A stretch of 31,344 bases of DNA, taken from NCBI GenBank assembly GCA_031413115.1, contig JANOEH010000268.1, positions 1 through 31,344 on the forward strand, given 5' to 3'. Below the pieces are notes generated by a model that did not search any database, was not told the origin of the DNA, and saw only the letters and a program-made list of their open reading frames with translations. Positions 22,587 to 30,248 of this stretch are shown here, in pieces. Origin of the DNA: JANPEF01 sp031413115. GTDB lineage: Bacteria; Eisenbacteria; RBG-16-71-46; DASYSL01. How positions within the stretch are numbered: the first letter of the stretch is position 1; the number at the start of each line of letters is the position of its first letter. Made by a program: the position numbers and the translations under genes.

Positions 22587-23521
22587 ACCATGCTCCCTTC
22601 GAGCGCACGGGCGTGGCCCTCGGGATCGAGCACGCGCACGCCGTCGTCGGCCTTCCACGTGCGGCCGTCGGAGAGCAACTGCGCGCGGTCCTCGAGCAGC
22701 ACACACCGAGCGGGCGCGAAGCGCAGCGCAAGAATCTGAAGTCGAACGGGGTCCTCCAGGTCAAGTCGCCGGCGCGCGTGCGGAAACAGCACCATGCCCG
22801 GGACGAGCCCGAGCCCACGATCCAGCAGTTCGACGTTCCCGCGACCCTGCGGCGGCCGGTCGTGGAACAGCGCGATGCGCTCGCCGCACGCCATCGCCCC
22901 GCCCGACCACGCGACGACCGGCTTGTCGCCGACCAGGTCCATGACTCCGAACAGGCGCATGCGGTTGACGATCACGGCAACGTGGCCGCCTGCGATCGCG
23001 AGGCCGGATGCGTCGGCGAGCTTCCGCGCCAGTTCGGCGCGCTCGGTCGCGACAGCGTCGCGCTCGAACGGCCGCCAGCGCTCGTGCCACGCGGCGTGGA
23101 TCTCGCCCAGGCGATCCATGTGCCGAGCATCGAGGCGCCGCATCGCGTCGATCGCATCGCCCCGCTCCGAGGCGATCGCCGGGTCGTTCTCCGGGCGCGT
23201 GAACAGCTCGCGGCACACGCGCTTGAGCGACTCGAGCCGGAACACGTAAAGCTCCTGAAGCCGCCGGAACATCGCCTGGCGGTCGTGGTGCGCCGCGGCC
23301 AGCTCGGGATCGCGGACGAAGACGGATTCTCCGCGCCGATGCAGCTCGAGGTTCACGGCGCGACCGGCGAGATGCTCGTGCAGCTCGTCCACCTCGGCTT
23401 CGCGTTCCTGCCAGCCGGCGGTGACCGTCGCGAACGAGCCGTCGATGCCGAGCGCGCGAACGGCTTCGGCGAGCGTGGGATCGAAGCGTTGCGGCCCGAG
23501 GAGGCCGATCCGTCGGCTCAC
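22583..23521 (-). CDS. Peptidase S51/cyanophycinase-like protein (class I amidotransferase fold)
   Basis: A 312-residue protein with a possible S51 fold. GGHVAVIVNRMRLFG (178-192) precedes a nucleophile elbow PVVAWSGGAMA (201-211, S206 as candidate nucleophile), and RGLGLVPGMVLFPHARRRL (235-253) resembles the family's GLGL-x-D/H segment with H248. S51 enzymes (dipeptidase E, cyanophycinase) cut Asp-peptide or beta-aspartyl bonds. Here the usual S-A-G after Gly is S-G-G, and ~80 helical residues (about 90-170) are inserted before the elbow, so activity may differ or be lost. I choose GTG 23521, which overlaps the ATP-grasp stop as GTGA; no nearby ATG fits. Family assignment is moderate. Confidence 0.62.
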   Translation of the reverse strand: MSRRIGLLGPQRFDPTLAEAVRALGIDGSFATVTAGWQEREAEVDELHEHLAGRAVNLELHRRGESVFVRDPELAAAHHDRQAMFRRLQELYVFRLESLKRVCRELFTRPENDPAIASERGDAIDAMRRLDARHMDRLGEIHAAWHERWRPFERDAVATERAELARKLADASGLAIAGGHVAVIVNRMRLFGVMDLVGDKPVVAWSGGAMACGERIALFHDRPPQGRGNVELLDRGLGLVPGMVLFPHARRRLDLEDPVRLQILALRFAPARCVLLEDRAQLLSDGRTWKADDGVRVLDPEGHARALEGSMV

Positions 23522-24741
23522 GAAGCGCGCACTTTCACCGTGCGACCCACGTCGTCGAGAATCTCGCGCAGCGCGTCGTAGTCGGGATGGCGCATCCGCA
23601 CCCACGCGTTCGCCATGTAGCCGGCCTCGACGGGCTGGGTCGGCGTGCCCGCGGGCGGGAAGTGCGCGTCGATGACGAAACCGCCGTACTTCGCCTGCAT
23701 GTGCTCGACGCCCTCGTAGCCGGCGATACGCCCGTCGCGATCGGGCCGCAATGCAATCATGCCCGCGGCGAAACGCCGCGAAGGCTTTTGCGCAACCCGA
23801 CCGTGCACGATGGCCATGCCCCAGTCGCGGTACAGGTCCATCTCGTTGGCATGGCAATACAGGTCCCACGTGCGCACGCCCGGCGGACGGCAGCCGATCT
23901 CGTTGAAGAGCAGGCCCTTGGGCCCGGAGAACCACTCCATGTGCGTCGCCGACGTGCCGATCCCGAGCAGCGGGATGACGCGCCGCCCCATTTCCTTGAG
24001 CGCGTCGTAGCCGGGCGCGGTGTCGAAGCGGTTGTTGACCACGACCTGCGGCGAGATCCAGCGCGTGCGCATCGCCTCGAGCACGTTCGGGTAATAGTGG
24101 AGCGCGAACTCGTGCACGACCTGGCCGTCGATCGTCAGCGTGTCGTAGACGCCCTCGTGCCCCTCGATGAACTCCTCGAGCGCGACCGAACGGCCGGCGG
24201 CAAGGCCGCTGGCCTTGATTGCCCCTTCGAGCTCGGAGTCGTTGTCCGCGCGTGCGGCGCCCGAAGCGCCGGCGGCGTCGCGCGGCTTGACGATGAGCGG
24301 GTAGCCGACCTCTTTCGCGAACGCACGCGCCTCGTCGGGCGTATCCGCCCCGGTCGAGCGCGCGCAGGCGATCCCGCCGGCGCGCAGCACCTCCTTCATC
24401 GACGGCTTGTCGCGGCACAGCCAGGTCGTGCGCGCCGAGGTGCCCGGGATCCCGCACGCCTCGCGCACGTGTGCCGCGGCCATGACGTGGGCCTCGATCA
24501 CGGCCTCGAGCCGGTCCATCCTCTCCCGGCCCTGCAGCCAGCGCACGGCCTTGAGCAGCCCCTCCTCGTCGACCACCGAGCCGATCTGCTCGTAGTGCAC
24601 CATCCACTGCTTGAGGTCGTCGTCGAGCGCCTCTTTCGGGCGCTCGCCGATGCCGATGACGCGCGCGCCGGCCTGGTAAAGCGCACGCACGAACTCGCGC
24701 TGGTTCGCCGGAAAACACGGCTCGATGAAAATGACGTTCAT
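23518..24741 (-). CDS. ATP-grasp ligase, paralogue of the two plus-strand ATP-grasp genes
   Basis: A 407-residue protein. A Rossmann-like pre-ATP-grasp domain starts MNVIFIEPCFPANQREFVRA. The ATP-grasp domain has YPLIVKPRDAAGASG (147-161, K152), ALEEFIEG (187-194), and HMEWF (267-271) followed by FNEIGCRPPG (279-288) with the metal-binding Glu and Asn. These are acid-amine/thiol ligase features, like those of the carbamoyl-phosphate-synthase-type ATP-grasp group. The HMEW and RPPG signatures recur in the genes at 27814 and 29031, which shows common origin. The ATG at 24741 overlaps the glgA stop as ATGA. Substrates are unknown. Confidence 0.88.
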   Translation of the reverse strand: MNVIFIEPCFPANQREFVRALYQAGARVIGIGERPKEALDDDLKQWMVHYEQIGSVVDEEGLLKAVRWLQGRERMDRLEAVIEAHVMAAAHVREACGIPGTSARTTWLCRDKPSMKEVLRAGGIACARSTGADTPDEARAFAKEVGYPLIVKPRDAAGASGAARADNDSELEGAIKASGLAAGRSVALEEFIEGHEGVYDTLTIDGQVVHEFALHYYPNVLEAMRTRWISPQVVVNNRFDTAPGYDALKEMGRRVIPLLGIGTSATHMEWFSGPKGLLFNEIGCRPPGVRTWDLYCHANEMDLYRDWGMAIVHGRVAQKPSRRFAAGMIALRPDRDGRIAGYEGVEHMQAKYGGFVIDAHFPPAGTPTQPVEAGYMANAWVRMRHPDYDALREILDDVGRTVKVRAS

Positions 24742-26219
24742 GCGGGCCTCCCGGCGGCGACGGGACGCATCGCGTCGTAGAGCGCGACATAACGAGGTCC
24801 TTGGACCTCCCACGAGAAGTCGGCGGACATTGCGTTCTTTTGAAGCGTCCGCCACGCCTTCGGCGTGGCATACGTTGTGAGCGCTTGCGTCATCGCCCAG
24901 TGCAGGCCGTCGCCGGTGTAGTGCTCGAACACGAACCCATTGCCCTCGCCGGTCGAGGCCCGGAACGGCTGCACGGTATCCGCCAGCCCCCCGGTGGAAC
25001 GCACGATCGGCGCCGTGCCGTACTTGAGGCTGTACATCTGGTTGAGCCCGCACGGCTCGTAGCGCGACGGCATGAGGAAGAAGTCCGATCCCGCCTCGAT
25101 CAGGTGCGCGAGCTTCTCGCTGAACCCGGCGAAGTAGCGCGCCTTCCCCGGGAAGCGCTTCGCGAGGCCGGTGAGGAAAGTCGCATACTCGTCGGCGCCA
25201 CTGCCCAGGGCGACGAAACGCGCGTCGTGATCGCTCAAGATCCGCGGGAGCGGATCGTAGAGCAGGTCGATCCCCTTCTGGTGCGAGAGCCGCGTGACGA
25301 TCCCGAACACCGGCACGCCCTTCACGTAGGGCAGCCCCAGAGCGTCGAGCAGCGCCTCCTTGTTCTTCTCTTTCCTGTGCAGGCTCTTTTCGGAGTACTT
25401 GGCCGCGAGGAGCGTGTCGGTGCGCGGATCCCACACGTCGTAATCAACACCATTCAAGATACCGACCAGATCGCCGGCACGCCGGCGGAGCACGTCGTCG
25501 AGCCCGAAGCCGTAGCCCTGCGTCTGGATCTCCTTCGCGTACGTGGGGCTCACGGTCGAGAGACGATCGGCGAGCAGGAGCCCGGTCTTCAGGAACCCGA
25601 TCCGCCCGTCGCGCAGGTCGTCCTGGTGCAGGAGCGCCGTGTCGGGCAGTCCGAGCTCCGGCAGGATTCCGGCGCCGAAGACGCCCTGGTGCCCCAGGTT
25701 GTGGATCGTCAGCAGCGTCTTCGAGTGCGCGAACAGCCGATCCCACGCGTACACCGTGCGCAGGTACAGCGGCAGCATCGCGGTGTGCCAGTCGTTGAGA
25801 TGGAACACGTCGGGCGCCCACGCCCAGCGCTGGCACATCTCGAGCGCCGCGCGCGTAAGCACGAGGAAGCGCAGGTGCTCGTCGGGGTCCTGCGTGTAGA
25901 TCCCGTCCCGCGGGAACAGCGCGGGACAGTCGACGAAGTACGCGGGTGTGTCGCTGCCGGGGATCGGCGTGGTCTTGACCGAGAAGCTCACCCGATGCGG
26001 GCCGTGCGTGAACTTGATGTCCTGCAGCTCGGGCACGGGCGTGAAGACGATCTCCGGATGGCGCGCCGCGATCCGTCCGTACAGCGGCAACACGATGCGG
26101 GCGTCATGGCCCTGCGCGGTGAGAAAGCGCGGCAGCGCGGCCGACACGTCGGCGAGGCCGCCGGTCTTGGCGAACGGCGCCAGCTCGGCGGTGAGGAAGA
26201 GGATCTTGAGCGGAGTCAT
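24738..26219 (-). CDS. glgA: Glycogen synthase (GT5)
   Basis: A 493-residue, normal-length ADP-glucose:starch/glycogen glucosyltransferase. The N-terminal donor loop is KTGGLADV (18-25). DVFHLNDWHTAMLPL, LLTIHNLGHQGVF, VSPTYAKEIQT and ILNGVDYDVWDP follow in family order; the C-terminal domain has TRLSHQKGIDLL and the active-site SRYEPCGLNQMYSLKYGTAP followed by STGGLADTV. The ATG at 26219 has AAGGA five bases upstream; the longer open frame extending upstream has no family similarity. It heads the minus-strand cluster and overlaps the following ATP-grasp gene, which is an unusual neighbour for glgA: no glgB, glgC or glgP is present here. Confidence 0.95.
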   Translation of the reverse strand: MTPLKILFLTAELAPFAKTGGLADVSAALPRFLTAQGHDARIVLPLYGRIAARHPEIVFTPVPELQDIKFTHGPHRVSFSVKTTPIPGSDTPAYFVDCPALFPRDGIYTQDPDEHLRFLVLTRAALEMCQRWAWAPDVFHLNDWHTAMLPLYLRTVYAWDRLFAHSKTLLTIHNLGHQGVFGAGILPELGLPDTALLHQDDLRDGRIGFLKTGLLLADRLSTVSPTYAKEIQTQGYGFGLDDVLRRRAGDLVGILNGVDYDVWDPRTDTLLAAKYSEKSLHRKEKNKEALLDALGLPYVKGVPVFGIVTRLSHQKGIDLLYDPLPRILSDHDARFVALGSGADEYATFLTGLAKRFPGKARYFAGFSEKLAHLIEAGSDFFLMPSRYEPCGLNQMYSLKYGTAPIVRSTGGLADTVQPFRASTGEGNGFVFEHYTGDGLHWAMTQALTTYATPKAWRTLQKNAMSADFSWEVQGPRYVALYDAMRPVAAGRPA

Positions 26220-26656
26220 GGGTCCTTGCGTCGAGGGGTCGAGGAGGGCCCGCACCGGGGCAGGCGTTCGGCCGGATGATGCCCGATCCGGGAGGCGCTG
26301 TCGACCGGGCGGGGTGGAGGCGGTTTGTGGGCGCGGCGGGCGCGGGCGTCGTGCTCGCGGAGGCACGCCGCCCGTGCGCGCGTCGGCGAAGAATTCGCTC
26401 GTTGCGCGCAGAATTCCGTTGACGGGTTTCGACGGGGATTCGTGTTCGTGGCCGGCGCAGTGCACGGCGATGCCCCGTGGAGCGCGAAAGATCGCCCAGG
26501 AACGCGTGGAGGGATTCCACTCACCCGCGCGCTCGTCCGGCCTGTGGGCAGGCGTTCAGCGCCGACAAGCGTGCGCCGCGAAATCGTGCGCTATGCTCCC
26601 CTCGTTGCCACTTTCGTCGAACCACCGTCGAACTCGCCCCCGAAGCGGGACCGACC
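26220..26656. other. Intergenic region between divergent glgA and HNH genes
   Basis: These 437 bases hold the control region for both halves of the ATP-grasp cluster. For glgA a candidate promoter TCGACA-17-CATCAT lies at 26276-26304 (minus). For the HNH gene a -10-like TATGCT is at 26592-26597 without a clear -35. An 8-base direct repeat CGTCGAAC (26615-26622, 26626-26633) follows. Two GAATTC sites occur at about 26390-26416. No further gene, RNA or mobile-element end is seen. Confidence 0.45.
26276..26304 (-). promoter_or_regulatory. Candidate glgA promoter
   Basis: TCGACA (26299-26304) and CATCAT (26276-26281) on the minus strand at 17-base spacing. The -10 is weak and resembles that proposed for hisL. 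A transcript from here would have a leader of about 50 bases with AAGGA before the glgA ATG. Confidence 0.35.
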
Positions 26657-27817
26657 ATGAACGCGATCCGACTCTCCTCACTGGACGACGCAACGCTGCG
26701 TCGCGAACTCGCCCGGACCGTCGCCGAAGAGCGTACCGCCACTGCCAGCGTGCTCGCCCACATCGCCGAGTTCGACGCGCGCCGGCTCTATCTGGTCGAG
26801 GCGTGCTCCTCGATGCACGCCTACTGCATGCAGGTGCTGCACCTCTCCGAGGGCGCGGCCTACAAGCGCATTCGGGCGGCGCGCGCCGCGCGGCGCTTCC
26901 CGCGCCTGTTCGTCGAGGTCGCCGTGGGGCGGCTTCATCTCTCGGCGGTGTGCCTGCTCGCGCCGCACCTGGCGGATGAAAACGTGGATGCGCTGATTGC
27001 CGGGGCGACGCACCGCTCGAAGGCGGAGATCGAGACGTGGCTCGCGCGGCGTTTCGCACCCGGGACTGCGGCCGGATCCGCTGTTGCGCCGGGCCTGCCG
27101 CGGGCCCGGGTGATCGCGGTTCGGCCGATGGCTCCGGCGCAGCGGCCGGCCGAACTGTCCCCGGGGACAGTCGATCCACTGTTCTCCCCAACCGAACTGT
27201 CCCCGGGGACAGTGAATCTGCAGGCCCCTGCGGTCGCGGCGACCCCACCAGCCGCCCCGGAGACGACCGCCACCCACGTCGTCCACATCCCGATCGACGA
27301 GGAAACCCACGCGCTGCTCCGCGAGGTCCAGGGCCTGCTCGGCCACACGATCCCTTCGGGCGACGTGGGCGCCGTGTTCCGCCGCGCGCTCGAGGTGCTC
27401 CGCACCGAACTCCTGCGGCGGAAGGCGGGCGCCACGGATCGGCCGCGCAAGCCGGCGCCGCGCGCGGCCGCCGCCGAAGAGCGCACCCGCACGGTCCCCG
27501 CCCACGTGCGCCGGGCCGTCTGGACGCGTGACGCGAGGCGCTGCACGTTCACCAGCGACGCGGGCCGCCGTTGCAGCGCAACCCGGGCGCTTGAGTACGA
27601 CCACGTCGTACCATTCGCGCGCGGCGGCGAGACGACGGTGACGGGCCTGCGCCTGCGATGCCGGGCGCACAACCAGTACGAGGCCGAGCGCGCGTTCGGG
27701 AGCGAGCTCATGAGCCGGAAGCGGCAGCAGGCTCGCGGCGGGCGCAGGCCGCCCCCACCCCTGGCCACGCCCCCCTCGACGGACGCCACGCGACCGCCTA
27801 GACTGCGGCTCCCATGA
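26657..27817 (+). CDS. HNH endonuclease-like protein containing palindromic repeats
   Basis: A 386-residue protein. Residues ~1-140 are a helical domain (LVEACSSMHAYCMQVLHLSE, AAYKRIRAARAARRFPRLF) typical of a large family of HNH proteins present in many copies in some soil bacteria. A Pro/Ala-rich linker (~150-205) contains ELSPGTV twice, encoded by two identical 18-bp palindromes. The C-terminus holds the HNH nuclease: RRCTFTSDAGRRCSATRALE, then YDHVVPFARGG and LRCRAHNQYEAE. Its biological role is unclear; members are often treated as selfish or mobile-associated genes. There is no Shine-Dalgarno. Its stop overlaps the ATG of the ATP-grasp gene (ATGA), but a separate promoter for that gene lies in its 3' end. 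Confidence 0.85.
   Translation: MNAIRLSSLDDATLRRELARTVAEERTATASVLAHIAEFDARRLYLVEACSSMHAYCMQVLHLSEGAAYKRIRAARAARRFPRLFVEVAVGRLHLSAVCLLAPHLADENVDALIAGATHRSKAEIETWLARRFAPGTAAGSAVAPGLPRARVIAVRPMAPAQRPAELSPGTVDPLFSPTELSPGTVNLQAPAVAATPPAAPETTATHVVHIPIDEETHALLREVQGLLGHTIPSGDVGAVFRRALEVLRTELLRRKAGATDRPRKPAPRAAAAEERTRTVPAHVRRAVWTRDARRCTFTSDAGRRCSATRALEYDHVVPFARGGETTVTGLRLRCRAHNQYEAERAFGSELMSRKRQQARGGRRPPPPLATPPSTDATRPPRLRLP
27154..27213 (+). repeat. Two copies of an 18-bp perfect palindrome inside the HNH gene
   Basis: ACTGTCCCCGGGGACAGT occurs at 27154-27171 and 27196-27213, 42 bases (14 codons) apart, with four further identical bases (CCGA) upstream of each. Both copies are in frame and encode ELSPGTV within a low-complexity linker, so they are tolerated insertions. 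They look like REP-type palindromic elements. Confidence 0.85.
27776..27804 (+). promoter_or_regulatory. Candidate promoter of the plus-strand ATP-grasp/transporter operon
   Basis: TCGACG (27776-27781) and TAGACT (27799-27804) are 17 bases apart at the very end of the HNH gene. The -10 is nine bases before the ATG at 27814, exactly as at the methyltransferase operon, so the message would be leaderless; no Shine-Dalgarno is present. Confidence 0.5.
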
Positions 27818-29034
27818 CCACCGTCGTGTTCGTCGCGCCCTACTTTCTCGAGGCCACGCTCCGTTTCGTCGACGCGGTCGCACGTCTCGACGACGTGCGC
27901 CTGGGCGTGATCAGCTCGGACCCCGAGCAGCGCCTGCCACCGGACCTGCGGCGCCGCATCGCCGCGCACTGGCGGGTCGACGACTGCCTCGCGCCGGACC
28001 AGCTCGTCGCCGCCGTCGTCGGGCTCGCCGATCGCATCGGCCGACCCACGCGGCTGATCGGCACGCTCGAGGAATTGCAGGTCCCGCTGGCGATCGCGCG
28101 CGAGCGCCTGGGCATCGCCGGCCTGTCCTCCGAAGCGGCCGCGAACTTCCGTGACAAGGCGCGCATGAAGACCGTGCTCGCCGCGCACGGCCTGCCCTGC
28201 GCGCGGCACCTGCTCGCGGCCACGCGCGAAGACGCGTACGCCTTCGCCGCAAGCGTCGGCTACCCGCTGGTGGTCAAGCCGCCCGCCGGTGCGGGCGCAC
28301 GCAACACGTTTCGCGTGGAAGAGAGGCGTCAACTCGAGGCGACCCTCGCCGCAATGCCGCCGAGCGCCGCGCAGCCCGTCCTGCTCGAGGAGTTCATGAC
28401 CGGCGAGGAGCATTCTTTCGACGCGGTCGTCGTCGACGGCACACCCCGCTGGTGGTCGATCTCGCGCTATCGCCCCGGCCCGCTCGAGGTGCTCGAGCAT
28501 GCCTGGATTCAGTGGGCTGTCCTGCTCCCGCGCAAGATCGACGGGCCTGACTACGCCGACATTCGTGATACGGGGTTCGCCGCACTCCAGGCCCTCGGCC
28601 TCACCACCGGACTCGCGCACATGGAGTGGTTCCGCCGCCCCGACGGCTCGGTCGCGATCTCGGAGGTCGGGGCGCGTCCGCCCGGCGCGCAGTTCACCAG
28701 CCTGCTGTCGTATGCGCACGACACGGACTTCTACAGGGTCTGGGCGCGCCTGGCAGCGCTCGAACTCTTCGACGCGCCCGCGCGTCGATATGCCGTCGGC
28801 TGCGCCTACCTGCGCGCGCAAGGCGGCGGGCAGGTGCGCGCCGTGCACGGCGTGCCCGAGGTGGCGCGCGACGTAGGTGCCCTGGTCGTCGAAGCGCGCC
28901 TACCTCAGGCCGGCCAGGCCGCCAGCGGCACGTACGAGGGGGAAGGCTTCGTCATCCTGCGTCACCCCGACACCGCGGTCGTCGAGCCTGCGCTCGCCCG
29001 CGTCATCACCGGCCTTTCCGTGGAGACCGCATGA
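27814..29034 (+). CDS. ATP-grasp ligase (first plus-strand copy)
   Basis: A 406-residue protein related to the ATP-grasp proteins at 23518 and 29031. A Rossmann-like N-terminus (TTVVFVAPYFLEATLRFVDA) leads to FRDKARMKTVLAAHGLPCAR, the ATP-binding YPLVVKPPAGAGARNTF with its lysine, VLLEEFMTGEEHSFDAVV, and the metal site HMEWFRRPDG...ISEVGARPPG. It lacks the Asn of the usual E-x-N there, as do its paralogues. It probably activates a carboxylate as acyl phosphate and joins it to an amine. It is the first of three tightly overlapping genes ending in a transporter. The specific substrate is unknown. Confidence 0.87.
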   Translation: MTTVVFVAPYFLEATLRFVDAVARLDDVRLGVISSDPEQRLPPDLRRRIAAHWRVDDCLAPDQLVAAVVGLADRIGRPTRLIGTLEELQVPLAIARERLGIAGLSSEAAANFRDKARMKTVLAAHGLPCARHLLAATREDAYAFAASVGYPLVVKPPAGAGARNTFRVEERRQLEATLAAMPPSAAQPVLLEEFMTGEEHSFDAVVVDGTPRWWSISRYRPGPLEVLEHAWIQWAVLLPRKIDGPDYADIRDTGFAALQALGLTTGLAHMEWFRRPDGSVAISEVGARPPGAQFTSLLSYAHDTDFYRVWARLAALELFDAPARRYAVGCAYLRAQGGGQVRAVHGVPEVARDVGALVVEARLPQAGQAASGTYEGEGFVILRHPDTAVVEPALARVITGLSVETA

Positions 29035-30248
29035 ACGTCCTGCTCCTGTCGCCCGGCTACCCGGCCGAGATGCCGAAGTTCGTCCGTGGCCTCTCCGCGA
29101 TCGGCGCGCGCGTCATCGGCCTCGGCGACCAGCCGGCCGAGGCGCTGCCGGCCGACGTGCGCGCGCGGCTCGCGGCGTACGTGCGTGTGGCCGGCTTCCA
29201 CGACGAGGACGGGATGGTTCGCGACGCACAGAGCCTCGCGCAACACGCGCGCATCGACCGTGTCGAATGCCTGTGGGAACCGCTGATGATCGGTGCGGCG
29301 AAGATCCGCGAGGCGCTGGGACTCCCTGGCCTGACGGTCGCCGAGACGGTGCCGTTCCGCGACAAGGAGAAGATGAAGCAGGTTCTCGACGCCGCCGGCA
29401 TCCGCACGCCACGGCATGTGAATGCCCACACGGCGAGCGAAGTGCGTGAAGCCCTCGAGCACATCCAGTACCCCGCGATCATCAAGCCGATCGCGGGTGC
29501 AGGCTCGGCCGATACGTTCCGCATCGACGACGCCGGCCAACTTGATCAGGCGCTGGCGCGCCTGGGTCATGTCGCCGAGGTCAGCGTCGAGGAGTTCATC
29601 GACGGCGAGGAGTTCACGTTCGACACCGTGTGCGGCGGTGGCCAGGTGCTCTACTGGAACATCTCGTGGTACCGCCCGCGCCCGCTGATCGCCCGCTCGC
29701 TCGAGTGGACGAGCCCGCAGACGATGGCGCTGCGCGATCCTGACGCCCCCCACCTCGCCGGCGGGCGCGCCATGGGCTTCGACGTGCTCAAGGCCATGAA
29801 CTTCACCGACGGCTTCACGCACATGGAGTGGTATCTCAAGCCCGATGGCGAAGCCGTCTTCGGCGAGATCGCCGCGCGCCCGCCCGGCGCGTTCACCGTC
29901 GACGTGATGAACTACGCGTGCGACACGGACTTGTTCCGCGCCTGGGCCGAGGCGATCACCGTGGGGCGACTGTCGCAACCGATCGAGCGCCGCTACAACG
30001 CAGTCTCGATCTTCAAGCGCGCGCAGGGCCAGGGGCGCATCCAGCGCATCGAGGGCCTGGGCCCGCTGCTCGCGGAGTTCGGCCCCGCGATCTGCGCGGT
30101 CGACCTGCTGCCCATCGGCGCGCCGCGCCGCGACTGGCTGCAGACGCTCGTCTCGGACGGAATGATCATCCTGCGCCACCCCGACCTCGCGCGCTGTTGC
30201 GAGATGGCGGATCGCGTGGGGACGGATCTCCACATGGTCGCGGGGTGA
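29031..30248 (+). CDS. ATP-grasp ligase (second plus-strand copy)
   Basis: A 405-residue paralogue. Its start, MNVLLLSPGYPAEMPKFVRG followed by GARVIGLGDQPAEAL, is very close to that of the minus-strand gene at 23518 (GARVIGIGERPKEAL), closer than to its immediate neighbour. ATP-grasp motifs are FRDKEKMKQVLDAAGI, YPAIIKPIAGAGSADTF, SVEEFIDGEEFTFDTV, and HMEWYLKPDG...FGEIAARPPG. The ATG overlaps the preceding stop by four bases. It has the predicted role of amide or peptide ligase, acting in series with the neighbouring copy; products are unknown. Confidence 0.88.
   Translation: MNVLLLSPGYPAEMPKFVRGLSAIGARVIGLGDQPAEALPADVRARLAAYVRVAGFHDEDGMVRDAQSLAQHARIDRVECLWEPLMIGAAKIREALGLPGLTVAETVPFRDKEKMKQVLDAAGIRTPRHVNAHTASEVREALEHIQYPAIIKPIAGAGSADTFRIDDAGQLDQALARLGHVAEVSVEEFIDGEEFTFDTVCGGGQVLYWNISWYRPRPLIARSLEWTSPQTMALRDPDAPHLAGGRAMGFDVLKAMNFTDGFTHMEWYLKPDGEAVFGEIAARPPGAFTVDVMNYACDTDLFRAWAEAITVGRLSQPIERRYNAVSIFKRAQGQGRIQRIEGLGPLLAEFGPAICAVDLLPIGAPRRDWLQTLVSDGMIILRHPDLARCCEMADRVGTDLHMVAG

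Noticed and set aside
26390..26420. Pair of GAATTC sites near the glgA/HNH control region as an insertion scar
   Set aside because: They are short palindromes only, with no target duplication or inverted-repeat ends nearby.
26220..26465. N-terminal extension of glgA
   Set aside because: The open frame continues upstream of 26219, but the extra sequence is Arg/Pro-rich with no similarity, while the ATG at 26219 gives the canonical GlgA start with a ribosome site.
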